Below, piece by piece: positions 15,510 through 29,799 of a DNA stretch of 64,000 nucleotides (within the stretch, counting starts at the first letter, position 1; every line of letters begins with the position of its first letter). A model generated the notes under the pieces. It made no database searches. It saw nothing but the letters and a program-made list of their open reading frames with translations, and was not told where the DNA came from. The DNA comes from Asanoa ishikariensis (GTDB taxonomy: Bacteria; Actinomycetota; Actinomycetes; Mycobacteriales; Micromonosporaceae). Made by a program: the position numbers and the translations under genes. Where the stretch lies: the NCBI RefSeq assembly GCF_900107455.1, contig NZ_FNQB01000001.1:2914001-2978000 (forward strand). The letters run 5' to 3'.

Positions 15510-16784
15510 TCAGTTGGGCGAGACGAGCGGGGTGCCCGGCCAGCGCAGTGCGCGCGAGGCCGGCGCCGGACGACCGAGATGGAAGCCTTGCGCGTACGGC
15601 ATCCCGAGCGCGGCGAGCGTGCGTACCTCCAGAGCGCTCTCCACCCCCTCGGCGATGATGTCGGTGACTCCCGCACCGGCGGCGAGCAGGCGCACCGCCC
15701 GTACCACCGTCGGGTCGGGAAGTCCCGGCTCCTCGTCGTGGAGCAGCTCCCGGGAGATCTTGATGCCGTCGATCGGCAGGCGGCGGACGCTGGCCAGCGA
15801 GGAGAAGCCGGTGCCGAAGTCGTCGACCAGGATCCGGATGCCGGCCCTGCGCAGCTCGATGAGCTGGGCGCGGGAGCGGGCCGACGCCAGCAGCGCCGAC
15901 TCGGTGACCTCGATGCGCAGCTCGTCGGCGGGGATGCCCTCCTCGTCGAGTGCGCGCAGCACCTGACCGGCGAAGGCCTCGTCCTCGAGCTGCACCACGC
16001 TCACGTTGACCGAGAGCCAGGTGTTGCGGTAGCTGCCGTAGCGGCGCTTGTCGCGCAGTGCCCGGCGGAGCACCCGCAGCCCGATGTCGCTGATCAGGCC
16101 GTTGCGCTCGGCGGCGGCGATGAAAGCGTCGGGGGACACCCAGCCGCGCTCCTGGTCGGGCCACCGGGCCAGCGCCTCGTGCCCGACGATCCGGCCACCG
16201 TCGAGCGCGACCACGGGCTGGTAGTGCACGGTGAGGCGGTCGGCCTCGACGGCACGCCGGAGGTCTATGTCGAGGGACACGCGCTGGAGAGCGTCGGCGT
16301 CCATCGGGCTGCCGCAGACGGTGACGGCGCCCGGCGCGCGCCGGCCGGCGTCCTCCAGGGCCAGGCTGGCCCGGGAGAGCACGGTCTCGCCGTCGTCGCC
16401 CGGGCGGGCCACGGCAGCACCGGCGCTGAGCTGCCCGTACACCGTCGGGGTCCAGCCGCTGCCCTGCGCGACCAGCTCGTGCATGCGCTTTTCCAGCCCG
16501 TCGGGGTTGTCCAGCGCGAGCAGCATGTTGCCGTCCGGCAGCACCGACAACAGGTCGCCCGGCTCCAGGCGGGACCTGATCCGGGAGCCGATCCGTTCGA
16601 GCAGCTCGGTGGCCGCGGAGGAGCCCAGGGTGGTGCGGATCTCGCGGTAGTCGTAGATCGCGAACCGGGCGACCGCGTACCCGGTGCCGCGCTCGCGGGC
16701 AAGCGTGGCAAGGTGATTACACAGAGTAGTCGATTCGACCGTTGTCGGCGGAATAGGCACGCGCGTCGTCAGGTCCGCTGTCAC
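15510..16784 (-). CDS. EAL-domain c-di-GMP phosphodiesterase with degenerate GGDEF domain
   Basis: The GTG at 16784 follows an AGGGGG by a few bases and gives 424 residues (MTADLTTRVPIPP...). The N-terminal half (about 20-165) resembles a GGDEF fold, but the signature is lost (LPDGNMLLAL), so no cyclase activity is expected. The C-terminal EAL domain (about 170-415) keeps the key residues: GHEALARWP, LSVNVSVVQLED, LRIEVTESALL, ILVDDFGTGFSS, IDGIKISREL, IIAEGVES and AQGFHLGRP. It should therefore hydrolyse c-di-GMP. There are no membrane segments, so it is cytoplasmic. It is divergent from uvrA. Confidence 0.9.
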   Translation of the reverse strand: MTADLTTRVPIPPTTVESTTLCNHLATLARERGTGYAVARFAIYDYREIRTTLGSSAATELLERIGSRIRSRLEPGDLLSVLPDGNMLLALDNPDGLEKRMHELVAQGSGWTPTVYGQLSAGAAVARPGDDGETVLSRASLALEDAGRRAPGAVTVCGSPMDADALQRVSLDIDLRRAVEADRLTVHYQPVVALDGGRIVGHEALARWPDQERGWVSPDAFIAAAERNGLISDIGLRVLRRALRDKRRYGSYRNTWLSVNVSVVQLEDEAFAGQVLRALDEEGIPADELRIEVTESALLASARSRAQLIELRRAGIRILVDDFGTGFSSLASVRRLPIDGIKISRELLHDEEPGLPDPTVVRAVRLLAAGAGVTDIIAEGVESALEVRTLAALGMPYAQGFHLGRPAPASRALRWPGTPLVSPN

Positions 16785-17026
16785 ATTTCCCCCTGAGCAC
16801 GTGGGGTCGCCCCAGCCGACGGCCCTGCGCACTGTGATTACCGGACGCCCTACGGTACGTGATGGGTCGGGCAAATCGGGTACCCAAAATGACCGAAATC
16901 ACCGGCCCCTGACATCTCCCCTGATTGGGGGAATGCCTGGGTCAGGAAAAGTGTCATACCCCGCGGCTAAAGTTGCCACGGCAGAGATTCTGCAGGTCTT
17001 CCATCATGTCAGGAGTGGGCTGGGCT

Positions 17027-20308
<3,282 letters not shown>

Positions 20309-20853
20309 AGGTCCGCCGCCGGTCTGCGGCCCGCGCCGTGTGTCCGCGGCCCGCGTTGTGTGTCCGCGGCCCGCGTTGTGTGTCTGCGGCCCGCGTTGTG
20401 TGTCTGCGGCCCGCGTTGTGTGTCTGCGGCCCGCGTTGTGTGTCTGCGGCCCGCGCCGCGTGGCTCTGTGCCGCGCGGCGCGTGTCTGCGGCCCGCGCCG
20501 TGTGTCCCCGGCCTACGTCGGGTGTCCGGGATCTGTGTTCGCGCGTCCGTCGCGCGCGCTGCGGGTCCGGGGTCTGTGTTCGCGCGCCCGCTGCCCGAGC
20601 CGCGCGTCAGGCCGTGTCCTGCGAATCATCACGTCTGCGCGGTCGCGCTTGCTGGCGTGTTGCCGTCCGGGTGTGTCATCCGTCCGGCGGTGGCGTCTCC
20701 CGGAAGCCCACATGCTTTTCCACGTACGTACATGAAAGAACATGTCGGCTCTTCGAACACACCTGTATCCCCGCTCGAACACGACATGGCACATCGCCGC
20801 CGCGACCTCGGACGACGTCGGTGGCGGGTCGCTGACGCCTCGCGTCCGCGTGG
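20309..20853 (+). other. 545-bp intergenic region: tandem repeats and A+T-richer palindromic patch
   Basis: This region lies between the uvrA stop and the convergent APH-like gene. The first 200 bp is the 20-bp tandem array and its decaying copies. Frames here are open only because of the repeat and give period-20 Cys/Pro/Arg-rich peptides without motifs. From about 20708 to 20785 the composition falls in G+C. That patch contains an inverted repeat ACATG-AAAGAA-CATGT (20730-20745) and a direct repeat TCGAACA at 20753 and 20775, two helical turns apart. No gene is supported. Confidence 0.6.
20321..20460. repeat. seven tandem copies of a 20-bp unit downstream of uvrA
   Basis: The unit is TGTCYGCGGCCCGCGTTGTG. 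The copies at 20341, 20361, 20381, 20401 and 20421 are almost identical, with first and last copies (20321, 20441) slightly diverged. Further degenerate copies continue to about 20520. Each unit carries GCGGCCCGC, which can fold locally. There is no spacer between units. Confidence 0.92.
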
Positions 20854-21774
20854 TTACAGGTTTGCGAGGATCCGGGCCTCTCGCATGATGGCCGCGCCGC
20901 CCTCGATGTTGCCGTGGTGTGCTGCCCAGAGGGCTGTTTCCACGCGACGGGCCACCGACCATCGCACGATGCGGTCCGCCTCCAGGGCGAGCTCGTCCGC
21001 CAACACGCCGCAGCGGGCCCACAGCGTCCGCGTTGGGTCAGCCGTGGCGAACGGGTCGGAGATCTGTTCCAGCATCGGCCACGGGTCGTACGCCGGATCG
21101 CCAACCATCGGCTTCGGGTCGATCGCGACCCAGGTGCCGCCGCGCGCGGCGAGCACGTTGCCCGGGTTGAAGTCGCCGTGCAGCAGTACCCGGCGGTCCG
21201 CCGACGCCGGCAGTTCGCGGAGCAGGCGCGCGCCCTCGGCTACCAGGCCTGGGTCGTAGCCGGGCCGGAGCCGGTCCATTCGCTCCTCGACCAGGTCCGC
21301 CCACTCGGCGGTCACCGTGGCCAGTTCCTCGATCTCCTCGATCGGCGGCGACAACGGTGCCGACCACAGCGACCGCAACACCCCGCACCCGGCAGACAGC
21401 CGCTCTTCGGCCGGGCCACCGGCGGAAGCCAGTTGGTCGCCTGGCAGGCACCGCTCCAACACGAGGGCGTGCCGCTGTGGGTCCGACGCGATCAGGCGGA
21501 CGGCGCCACGGCCGTTCCAGCGTCGCAGGGCGGCGGGCTCGCCGAGCATCTCCCGGTGCGGCCAGCCGATCTTGACGATCACCGGGGTGCCGTCGGGCAG
21601 CGAGGCCGGCGCCACCCAACTGCACGAGCCGCCGTGCAACGGCGGCGACAACCGCAGGTCGAACTCGGTGCGGACCTCCTCGACCAGCGCCGGCAGCGAC
21701 GCCAACCACGGCTGGGCCGAGGCCAGCCCGCCCAGTTGACGGACCACGGGCAACGTCGGCCGCACAAGCGACAT
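20854..21774 (-). CDS. APH(6)/streptomycin-kinase-like phosphotransferase
   Basis: The ATG at 21774 gives 306 residues (a TTG four codons upstream is possible). The N-terminal lobe has SCSWVAPASLPDGTPVIVKIGWPHREMLGE. The catalytic loop is VLLHGDFNPGNVLAARGG, with the full HGDxxxxN motif, and the metal segment is TWVAIDPKPMVGDPAYD, the IDPKP form seen in streptomycin 6-kinase and related hydroxyurea/viomycin-type kinases. It therefore probably phosphorylates an aminoglycoside or similar hydroxyl-bearing compound with ATP. It is a stand-alone gene, convergent with uvrA. Its role as a resistance gene is inferred from family only. Confidence 0.85.
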   Translation of the reverse strand: MSLVRPTLPVVRQLGGLASAQPWLASLPALVEEVRTEFDLRLSPPLHGGSCSWVAPASLPDGTPVIVKIGWPHREMLGEPAALRRWNGRGAVRLIASDPQRHALVLERCLPGDQLASAGGPAEERLSAGCGVLRSLWSAPLSPPIEEIEELATVTAEWADLVEERMDRLRPGYDPGLVAEGARLLRELPASADRRVLLHGDFNPGNVLAARGGTWVAIDPKPMVGDPAYDPWPMLEQISDPFATADPTRTLWARCGVLADELALEADRIVRWSVARRVETALWAAHHGNIEGGAAIMREARILANL

Positions 21775-21976
21775 CACGCCAGCCAACCAGACGACCGACG
21801 CGACGTGTATCTCTATCTCGGCGGCCTCTCAGCAGCTCACAAGCTTGAATCAGTATCGTGCGCCGAACGAATTGTCCTGACCCGCGCGTGATGAACCGGG
21901 GACCGCCGACCTGCGTATGGGTTGGCGGGGAAGTCAAACATTCAACTGACCGTGCGGCCGAGGAGAGGCATAGCGG

Positions 21977-22447
21977 ATGAGTAGGGAAGAGGCGGTGACG
22001 AGCCGGCGCACGCTGCTGGCCGGCGTCGGAGCGGTGGGGGCCGTGTCCGTGCTGGCGGCATGTGGCAGCGACGACCCGGCCGGGACCGGGGCGGCCAACA
22101 ACGGTGCCGACCCGGAGCCCACGGACCAGGCCGAGGAGCCGGGCGGCGACACCGGCGGCGGCGAGGTCGTGGGCAAGGTGAGTGACGTGCCGGTCGGTGG
22201 CGGCGCGATCTTCGCAGCGACGGAGATGGTGGTGACCCAGCCGACCGCGGGGCAGTTCCGCGGTTTCCGCGCGGTCTGCACCCACCAGGGTTGCCCGATC
22301 GCCAGCGTCGACAGTGGCACGATCAACTGCAGTTGCCACGGCAGCAAGTTCGCGTTGGACAGCGGCGAGCCGCGTAACGGGCCGGCCACCCGGCCGCTGA
22401 CCGCCCGCGAGGTCACGGTCAAGGGCGACGACATCGTCCTGGCCTAG
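21977..22447 (+). CDS. Rieske 2Fe-2S lipoprotein exported by Tat
   Basis: The protein has 156 residues. The N-terminus has twin arginines (SRRTLLAG, residues 9-16), a hydrophobic stretch and a lipobox SVLAAC (Cys29), so it is predicted to be a Tat-exported lipoprotein. After an acidic linker comes a minimal Rieske domain with CTHQGC (Cys101, His103, Cys106) and CSCHGSKF (Cys118, Cys120, His121). Cys101, His103, Cys118 and His121 would bind the cluster, and Cys106-Cys120 would form the stabilising disulfide. It acts as an electron carrier at the membrane surface; the partner is unknown. The ATG has GAGGAGAGG upstream. Confidence 0.9.
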   Translation: MSREEAVTSRRTLLAGVGAVGAVSVLAACGSDDPAGTGAANNGADPEPTDQAEEPGGDTGGGEVVGKVSDVPVGGGAIFAATEMVVTQPTAGQFRGFRAVCTHQGCPIASVDSGTINCSCHGSKFALDSGEPRNGPATRPLTAREVTVKGDDIVLA

Positions 22448-22527
22448 CCCACGGCCGCAGCAAGGGTCGGCGGGTCGGTCACCAAGATCAAACGATCTTG
22501 TCGTAGGCGAGCGTTACGCTTGCCGCC

Positions 22528-24552
22528 GTGGCTGACCCGTCGACCTACCGGCCCCCATCGGGCTCGATTCCGGACCTTCCGGGCGTCTACCGGTTCCGGG
22601 ACGCGACCAACCGGGTCATCTACGTCGGCAAGGCCAAGAGCCTGCGCAGCCGACTCAACTCCTACTTCGCCGATCCGTTCGGGTTGCACCAGCGCACCCG
22701 CCAGATGGTCACCACGGCGACCTCGGTCGACTGGATCACCGTCGGCACCGAGGTCGAGGCGCTCCAGCAGGAATACACCTGGATCAAGGAATACGACCCG
22801 CGGTTCAACGTCCGTTACCGCGACGACAAGTCGTACCCCTATCTGGCCGTCACGCTCGACGAGGAATATCCCCGGCTGCAGGTGATGCGCGGCGCCAAGC
22901 GCAAGGGTGTCCGCTACTTCGGTCCCTATTCGCACGCCTGGGCCATCCGCGAGACGCTCGACCTGCTGCTCCGGGTCTTCCCGGCCCGCACCTGCTCCAA
23001 GGGCGTCTTCAAGCGGGCCGGCCAGATCGGCCGTCCCTGCCTGCTGGGCTACATCGGCAAGTGCTCGGCGCCGTGCGTCGGCTCCGTGTCCGCCGCCGAG
23101 CACCGGCAGATCGTCGACGACTTCGTCGACTTCATGGCGGGCAAGACCGACACGTTGGTACGCCGGCTGGAGCGCGACATGCTCGAGGCCAGCGAGCAGC
23201 TCGAGTTCGAGCGGGCCGCCCGCCTCCGCGACGACGTCGCCGCCTTGCGCCGGGCGATGGAGAAGCAGACCGTCGTGCTCGGTGACGGCACCGACGCCGA
23301 CGTGGTCGCCTTCGCCGAAGACCCGCTGGAGGCGGCCGTCCAGGTCTTCCACGTCCGCGGCGGGCGGGTCCGCGGCCAGCGTGGCTGGGTCGTGGAAAAG
23401 ACGGAGGACCTGAGCACCGGCGACCTGGTGCACCACTTCTGCTCGCAGGTCTACGGCGGCGAGCAGGGCGAGTCCGACCTGCCACGCGAGCTGCTGGTGC
23501 CGGCGGTCCCGGCCGACGCCGACGCGCTCTCCGACTGGCTCAGCCAGCACCGGGGCAGCCGGGTGACGATGCGTGTCCCCCAGCGGGGCGACAAGAAGGC
23601 CCTGCTCGAGACCGTCGCCCGCAACGCGCAGGAGGCGCTGACCCGCCACAAGCTCAAGCGCAGCGCCGACCTGACCACCCGCAGCCAGGCGCTGGAGGAG
23701 ATCGCCGAGGCGCTCGGCATGGAGACCGCGCCGCTGCGCATCGAGTGTTACGACATCTCCCAGATCCAGGGCACCGACGTGGTGGCCAGCATGGTCGTCT
23801 TCGAGGACGGGTTAGCTCGCAAGAGTGAATATCGGCACTTCGTGATCAGGGGAGCGACCGACGACCTGTCCGCGATCTCCGAGGTGCTGCGCCGCCGGTT
23901 CGCCCGTTACCTCGACGCCCGGGCCGAGACCGGCGAGCTCGGCGACGAGATGGAGATCGATCCCGACCGGCCGGGCATCGACCCGCGCACGGGCAAGCCG
24001 CGCCGGTTCGCGTACCCGCCGCAGCTTGTGGTGGTCGATGGCGGCGAGCCGCAGGTGCAGGCGTCCGCCGCGGTCCTGCGCGACCTGGGCATCGACGACA
24101 TCGCGCTGTGCGGGCTGGCCAAGCGGCTCGAAGAGGTGTGGGTGCCCGACGACCAGTTCCCGGTCATCATGCCGCGCACGTCCGAGGGCCTCTACCTGCT
24201 GCAACGCGTCCGCGACGAGGCGCACCGGTTCGCCATCACGTTCCACCGGCAGCGCCGCTCCAAGCGGATGACCGCGTCGCAGCTCGACAGCATCCCGGGG
24301 CTCGGCGAGATCCGGCGCAAGACGCTGCTGCGGCACTTCGGCTCGGTCAAGCGGCTGACCGCCGCCTCGGTCGACGAGATCTCGTCGGTGCCGGGCATCG
24401 GCCGGGTCACCGCCGAGGCGATCAAGGCCGCGCTCGGCGGCGAGCCACCCACACCGGCCGAACACCCCGAAAACCCACCAGACACAGGGGCGCCGCAGGC
24501 GGCGCCCGGGACGGAAGAGGGCGATGAGTCCGATGTTTACCGCGATGCCTAG
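22528..24552 (+). CDS. uvrC: UvrC, excision nuclease endonuclease subunit
   Basis: This 674-residue protein makes both incisions in nucleotide excision repair. Domains in order are: GIY-YIG nuclease (about 15-95, [21 protein letters not shown]); a Cys-rich loop ([15 protein letters not shown]); a UVR UvrB-binding helix pair (about 210-245, [22 protein letters not shown]); the RNase H-like 3'-incision domain with [21 protein letters not shown] and [14 protein letters not shown]; and tandem helix-hairpin-helix motifs ([34 protein letters not shown]). It starts with GTG. It is followed 11 bp later by rapZ, the standard actinobacterial order. Confidence 0.97.
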   Translation: MADPSTYRPPSGSIPDLPGVYRFRDATNRVIYVGKAKSLRSRLNSYFADPFGLHQRTRQMVTTATSVDWITVGTEVEALQQEYTWIKEYDPRFNVRYRDDKSYPYLAVTLDEEYPRLQVMRGAKRKGVRYFGPYSHAWAIRETLDLLLRVFPARTCSKGVFKRAGQIGRPCLLGYIGKCSAPCVGSVSAAEHRQIVDDFVDFMAGKTDTLVRRLERDMLEASEQLEFERAARLRDDVAALRRAMEKQTVVLGDGTDADVVAFAEDPLEAAVQVFHVRGGRVRGQRGWVVEKTEDLSTGDLVHHFCSQVYGGEQGESDLPRELLVPAVPADADALSDWLSQHRGSRVTMRVPQRGDKKALLETVARNAQEALTRHKLKRSADLTTRSQALEEIAEALGMETAPLRIECYDISQIQGTDVVASMVVFEDGLARKSEYRHFVIRGATDDLSAISEVLRRRFARYLDARAETGELGDEMEIDPDRPGIDPRTGKPRRFAYPPQLVVVDGGEPQVQASAAVLRDLGIDDIALCGLAKRLEEVWVPDDQFPVIMPRTSEGLYLLQRVRDEAHRFAITFHRQRRSKRMTASQLDSIPGLGEIRRKTLLRHFGSVKRLTAASVDEISSVPGIGRVTAEAIKAALGGEPPTPAEHPENPPDTGAPQAAPGTEEGDESDVYRDA

Positions 24553-24563
24553 GATTTCGCGTC

Positions 24564-25457
24564 GTGGGTGAGCGGGAGAACGACGAGCTGGACCGGTCCG
24601 ACACCACGCTCGTGATCGTTACCGGCGTCTCGGGCGGCGGCCGGAGCACGGTCGCGCGCGCGTTGGAGAACGTCGGCTTCTACGTCGTCGACAACCTGCC
24701 CCAGGCGCTCATGCTGGAGATGGCCGAGCTGGCCTACGCGGCCGGCAGCCCGGCCCGGCTCACCGCCATGGTGCTCGACGTGCGCAGCCGCGCGTTCTCC
24801 GCGGACCTGACCGGCGCGGTGCACGCGCTGAAGGAACGTGGCTTCAACCCGCACGTGGTGTTCCTGGACGCCGCCGACGACGTGCTGATCCGGCGCTTCG
24901 AGAGCGTCCGGCGCTCGCACCCGCTCCAGGGCGACGGCCGGCTGGCCGACGGCATCGCGGCCGAGCGCAAGCTGCTCGAAGAGGCCCGCGAGCAGGCCGA
25001 CGTGATCATCGACACCAGCCACCTCAACGTCAACCAGCTTCGTCGCCGGGTCGAGGAGATGTTCGGCGGCGAGGACGCGCGCCGGCTCCGGGTGACCGTG
25101 CTCAGCTTCGGCTTCAAATACGGCCTGCCGCCCGACGCCGACTTCGTGCTCGACGCCCGCTTCCTGCCCAACCCGTTCTGGGTGCCGGAGCTGCGTGACC
25201 TGACCGGCCGCGACGAGGCGGTCAGCGGCTACGTGCTCGGCCAGCACGGTGCGGTGCCGTTCGTCGACACGTACTCCCGGCTGATCGTCGGCACCGCGCC
25301 CGGCTTCGAGCGCGAGGGCAAGCGCTACCTGACCGTCGCCGTCGGCTGCACGGGTGGCAAGCACCGCAGTGTCGCGATCGCCGAGGAGCTGGCCACCCGG
25401 CTGCGCGAGTCCCGGGTGTCGGCCTCCGCGCAGCACCGTGACCTGGGGCGCGAGTGA
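24564..25457 (+). CDS. rapZ: RapZ/YvcJ-family nucleotide-binding adaptor
   Basis: This is a 297-residue P-loop protein with GTG start. Walker A is GVSGGGRSTVARAL, preceded by the typical strand LVIVTG and followed by NVGFYVVDNLPQALM. The C-terminal half has GLPPDADFVLDARFLPNPFW and the ligand loop VAVGCTGGKHRSVAIAEEL. In Escherichia coli RapZ controls glucosamine-6-phosphate synthase through small RNA decay; in Gram-positives it hydrolyses nucleotides and its role is less clear. It is always grouped with yvcK and whiA. It overlaps yvcK by one base. Confidence 0.93.
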   Translation: MGERENDELDRSDTTLVIVTGVSGGGRSTVARALENVGFYVVDNLPQALMLEMAELAYAAGSPARLTAMVLDVRSRAFSADLTGAVHALKERGFNPHVVFLDAADDVLIRRFESVRRSHPLQGDGRLADGIAAERKLLEEAREQADVIIDTSHLNVNQLRRRVEEMFGGEDARRLRVTVLSFGFKYGLPPDADFVLDARFLPNPFWVPELRDLTGRDEAVSGYVLGQHGAVPFVDTYSRLIVGTAPGFEREGKRYLTVAVGCTGGKHRSVAIAEELATRLRESRVSASAQHRDLGRE

Positions 25458-26410
25458 TGCGCGTCGTCGCGTTCGGAGGCGGCCACGGCCTGTCCGCCTC
25501 GCTGCGCGCGCTGCGCGGCCAGGGCCGCGACCTCGACATCACGGCGGTCGTGACGGTCGCCGACGACGGCGGGTCCAGCGGCCGGCTGCGCGCCGAGCGG
25601 TCCGCCCTGCCGCCCGGCGACCTGCGCCAGGCGCTGGCCGCGTTGGCCGCCGAACGGCCCGACACGCAGCAGACCGCCGAGCTCTTCCAGCACCGGTTCG
25701 CGCCCGACGGGCGCGACCACAGCTCGCTCGACGGCCACACTGTCGGAAATCTGGTACTCGTCGGGCTGATGGAACAGCTCGGCGACCCGGTGTCCGCTTT
25801 GGATCACGCGGCCCGGATGGTCGACGCCTCCGGCCGGGTGCTGCCGATGGCGGTCAAGGCGGTGGGCATCGAGGCCGACATCCGGGGTGCCGATCCCCGT
25901 CGGCCGGGGATGCTGCTCACCGTCGTGGGGCAGCACGCGGTGGCGGTCGCGCCCGGTCACGTCGAGGCGGTCCGGCTCACACCGGCCGACCCTCCGGCGT
26001 GTCCCGAGGCGGTGGCGGCGGTCGAGGCCGCAGACTGGCTGATCTTCGGGCCGGGCAGTTGGTACACCAGCGTGATCCCGCACCTGCTGGTGCCCGAGCT
26101 GGCCGCCGCGATCGTGGCCAGCCCGGCGCGCCGATTGGTGACACTCAACCTGGCCGCCGAACCCGAAACCTGGGGGCTGTCGGCTGCTGATCACCTGGCG
26201 GCGTTGCGCTGGTACCTGCCCGCGCTGAAAGTCGACACGGTTCTCGCCGACGGGACCGCTGTCGGTGACCCCGAACCCGTCCGTCGTGCGGCAGAATCGC
26301 TGGGTGCGCGGCTGGTGCTCGCCCCGGTGGCGGTCGCCGACGGGAGTCCCAGACACGATCCCGCGGCCCTGGGGAAGGCCCTGGTGCCTGTCCTGGGCGC
26401 CAGTCGTTAA
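25457..26410 (+). CDS. yvcK: YvcK/CofD-like gluconeogenesis factor
   Basis: The ATG at 25457 (or the GTG three bases earlier) gives 317 residues starting MRVVAFGGGHGLSASLRAL. The family marks are ITAVVTVADDGGSSGRLRAE, LPPGDLRQALAALA, DHSSLDGHTVGNLVLVGL and ADWLIFGPGSWYTSVIPHLL. YvcK/CuvA binds UDP-sugars and is needed for growth on gluconeogenic substrates and for cell-wall synthesis control. It sits between rapZ and whiA, as in most Gram-positive bacteria. Confidence 0.93.
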   Translation: MRVVAFGGGHGLSASLRALRGQGRDLDITAVVTVADDGGSSGRLRAERSALPPGDLRQALAALAAERPDTQQTAELFQHRFAPDGRDHSSLDGHTVGNLVLVGLMEQLGDPVSALDHAARMVDASGRVLPMAVKAVGIEADIRGADPRRPGMLLTVVGQHAVAVAPGHVEAVRLTPADPPACPEAVAAVEAADWLIFGPGSWYTSVIPHLLVPELAAAIVASPARRLVTLNLAAEPETWGLSAADHLAALRWYLPALKVDTVLADGTAVGDPEPVRRAAESLGARLVLAPVAVADGSPRHDPAALGKALVPVLGASR

Positions 26411-26469
26411 GCACGTGAGAACCCACCGGCTTCGGGCCGGAGAACCGGCACGCGAGGTGACGATTAGTT

Positions 26470-27450
26470 ATGGCGATGACCGCCGCGGTCAAGGACGAGC
26501 TGAGCAGGGTCGACGTGCCCAAACCGTGTTGTCGGCGGGCCGAGATGGCCGCGCTGCTGCGGTTCGCCGGCGGTCTGCATATCGTCTCGGGCCGGGTGGT
26601 GGTCGAGGCCGAGCTCGACACCGGGGCGGTCGCCCGCCGGCTGCGCCGGGAGATCGCCGAGGTCTACGGCTACCCGAGTGAGATCCACGTGCTGGCCTCC
26701 GGCGGCCTGCGCAAGGCCAGCCACTACATCGTGCGGGTGGTGAAGGACGGCGAGATCCTGGCCCGCCAGACCGGCCTGCTCGACGTCCGCGGCCGTCCGG
26801 TCCGTGGCCTGCCGCAGCACGTCGTCTCCGGCAACGTCTGCTGCTCGGTGGCGGCGTGGCGGGGCGCGTTCATGGCGCACGGCTCGCTGACCGAGCCCGG
26901 CCGCTCCAGCGCGCTGGAGATCACCTGCCCGGGCCCGGAGTCGGCGCTGGCGCTGGTCGGTGCCGCCCGGCGGATGGGCATCACCGCCAAGGCCCGCGAG
27001 GTCCGCGGCGTCGACCGGGTCGTGGTCAAGGACGGCGACGCGATCTCCGCGCTGCTCACCCGGATCGGCGCGCACAGCAGCGTGCTGGCCTGGGAGGAGC
27101 GCCGGGTCCGGCGCGAGGTGCGGGCGACCGCCAACCGGCTGGCCAACTTCGACGACGCCAACCTGCGCCGCTCGGCGCGGGCGGCGGTGGCGGCGGCGGC
27201 CCGGGTCACCCGGGCGCTGGAGATCCTCGCCGACGACGCGCCCAACCACCTGACCTCGGCCGGCAAGCTGCGCCTCGACCACCGCCAGGCCTCCCTGGAG
27301 GAGCTGGGCGCGCTGGCCGATCCGCCGTTGACCAAGGACGCGATCGCCGGCCGGATCCGGCGCCTGCTGGCGCTCGCCGACAAGCGGGCCCGCGATCTGG
27401 GCATTCCGGACACCGAGGCCGCTGTGACGCCCGACATGCTGGTGGTCTGA
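26470..27450 (+). CDS. whiA: WhiA sporulation/cell-division transcription factor
   Basis: The protein has 326 residues. The N-terminal LAGLIDADG-like fold includes [29 protein letters not shown], and the central part has [22 protein letters not shown]. The C-terminal helix-turn-helix reads [47 protein letters not shown]. In Streptomyces WhiA acts with WhiB to switch on sporulation septation genes. Its presence with yvcK and rapZ supports a sporulating actinomycete host. Confidence 0.95.
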   Translation: MAMTAAVKDELSRVDVPKPCCRRAEMAALLRFAGGLHIVSGRVVVEAELDTGAVARRLRREIAEVYGYPSEIHVLASGGLRKASHYIVRVVKDGEILARQTGLLDVRGRPVRGLPQHVVSGNVCCSVAAWRGAFMAHGSLTEPGRSSALEITCPGPESALALVGAARRMGITAKAREVRGVDRVVVKDGDAISALLTRIGAHSSVLAWEERRVRREVRATANRLANFDDANLRRSARAAVAAAARVTRALEILADDAPNHLTSAGKLRLDHRQASLEELGALADPPLTKDAIAGRIRRLLALADKRARDLGIPDTEAAVTPDMLVV

Positions 27451-27529
27451 GCGCGACCTGCCGTAACACCCAACAGGTAGCTCAGATAGGGTCGTCAGGT
27501 ACGGCGACGGGGCCGGCAACCGGTTCTAA

Positions 27530-28597
<1,068 letters not shown>

Positions 28598-28602
28598 GCA
28601 TC

Positions 28603-29799
28603 ATGAAGACGCTTGACGATCTCCTCGCGGAGGGAGTCGCGGGTCGGCGCGTCCTGGTACGCGCCGACCTGAACGTCCCCTTCCAGAAGAACGACCCCGG
28701 TGTGATCGCCGATGACGGCCGCATCCGGGCAGTCCTGCCGACCGTCAAGGCGCTCCGCGACGCGGGCGCCTCGGTGATCGTGATGTCCCATCTGGGCCGC
28801 CCGAAGGGCGCGCCCGACCCGAAGTACACGCTGGCGCCGGTCGCGCAGCGGTTCGGTGAACTGCTCGAGGGCGAGATCCACTTCGCCACCGACACCGTCG
28901 GCCCGGACGCGACGGAGAAGGTGGCGGCTCTCGGTGGCGGCCAGGTGCTGCTGCTCGAGAACCTGCGCTTCAACGCCGGCGAGACCAGCAAGGACGACGC
29001 CGAGCGGGGCGCGTTCGCCGACCAGCTCGCCGCGTTCGCCGAGGCGTACGTCGACGACGCGTTCGGTGCCGTGCACCGCAAGCACGCCAGCGTCTTCGAC
29101 GTGCCGGCCCGGCTCCCGCACTTCGCGGGTGGCCTGGTGCTGCGCGAGGTCGAGGTGCTGGCCCGGCTGACGGAGAGCCCCGAGCGGCCGTACGCGGTGG
29201 TGCTCGGTGGCGCGAAGGTCTCCGACAAGCTCGCCGTCATCGAGGCGCTGCTCCCCAAGGTCGACAGGCTCCTGGTCGGCGGCGGCATGTGCTTCACGTT
29301 CCTCAAGGCGCAGGGCCACGAGATCGGCAAGTCGCTGCTCGAGGAAGACATGCTCGACACCTGCCGCGACCTGCTGGCCCGCGGCGGCGACAAGATAGTG
29401 CTGCCGACCGACGTGGTGGCCGCGACCGGCTTCTCGGCCGACGCCGACCACGACGTGGTGCCCGCTGACGCGATCCCGGCCGACCGGCTCGGGCTCGACA
29501 TCGGCCCCGACAGCGTCGCCGCGTTCGCCGGTGCGCTCGCGGACGCCCACACCGTGTTCTGGAACGGCCCGATGGGCGTGTTCGAGCTGGCGCCGTTCGC
29601 GGCGGGCACCCGGGGCGTGGCCGAGGCGATCATGAAGGTCGACGGCCTGACCGTCGTCGGCGGTGGCGACTCCGCGGCCGCGGTGCGCGCGCTCGGCCTC
29701 GACGAGGACGCGTTCGGCCACATCTCGACCGGCGGGGGAGCCTCGCTGGAATACCTGGAGGGCAAGCGCCTTCCCGGCATCGCCGCTCTGGAGTCCTGA
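28603..29799 (+). CDS. pgk: phosphoglycerate kinase
   Basis: The ATG at 28603 gives 398 residues ([27 protein letters not shown]). Substrate-binding motifs are [17 protein letters not shown] and LLLENLRF; the nucleotide-binding half has [28 protein letters not shown] and [14 protein letters not shown]. It transfers phosphate from 1,3-bisphosphoglycerate to ADP. It overlaps tpiA by one base (TGATG). Confidence 0.97.
   Translation: MKTLDDLLAEGVAGRRVLVRADLNVPFQKNDPGVIADDGRIRAVLPTVKALRDAGASVIVMSHLGRPKGAPDPKYTLAPVAQRFGELLEGEIHFATDTVGPDATEKVAALGGGQVLLLENLRFNAGETSKDDAERGAFADQLAAFAEAYVDDAFGAVHRKHASVFDVPARLPHFAGGLVLREVEVLARLTESPERPYAVVLGGAKVSDKLAVIEALLPKVDRLLVGGGMCFTFLKAQGHEIGKSLLEEDMLDTCRDLLARGGDKIVLPTDVVAATGFSADADHDVVPADAIPADRLGLDIGPDSVAAFAGALADAHTVFWNGPMGVFELAPFAAGTRGVAEAIMKVDGLTVVGGGDSAAAVRALGLDEDAFGHISTGGGASLEYLEGKRLPGIAALES

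Noticed and set aside
20321-20520. CRISPR-like array
   Set aside because: The 20-bp units are directly abutting, with no unique spacers and no cas genes, so this is a simple tandem repeat.
20753-20781. LexA (SOS) box suggested by TCGAAC sequences near uvrA
   Set aside because: Only same-orientation half-sites are present, and they lie downstream of uvrA, not in its promoter.
20340-20835. Long Cys/Arg/Pro-rich reading frames in all three plus-strand frames
   Set aside because: They arise from the 20-bp repeat (period 20 residues in translation), have no ribosome site and resemble no protein.
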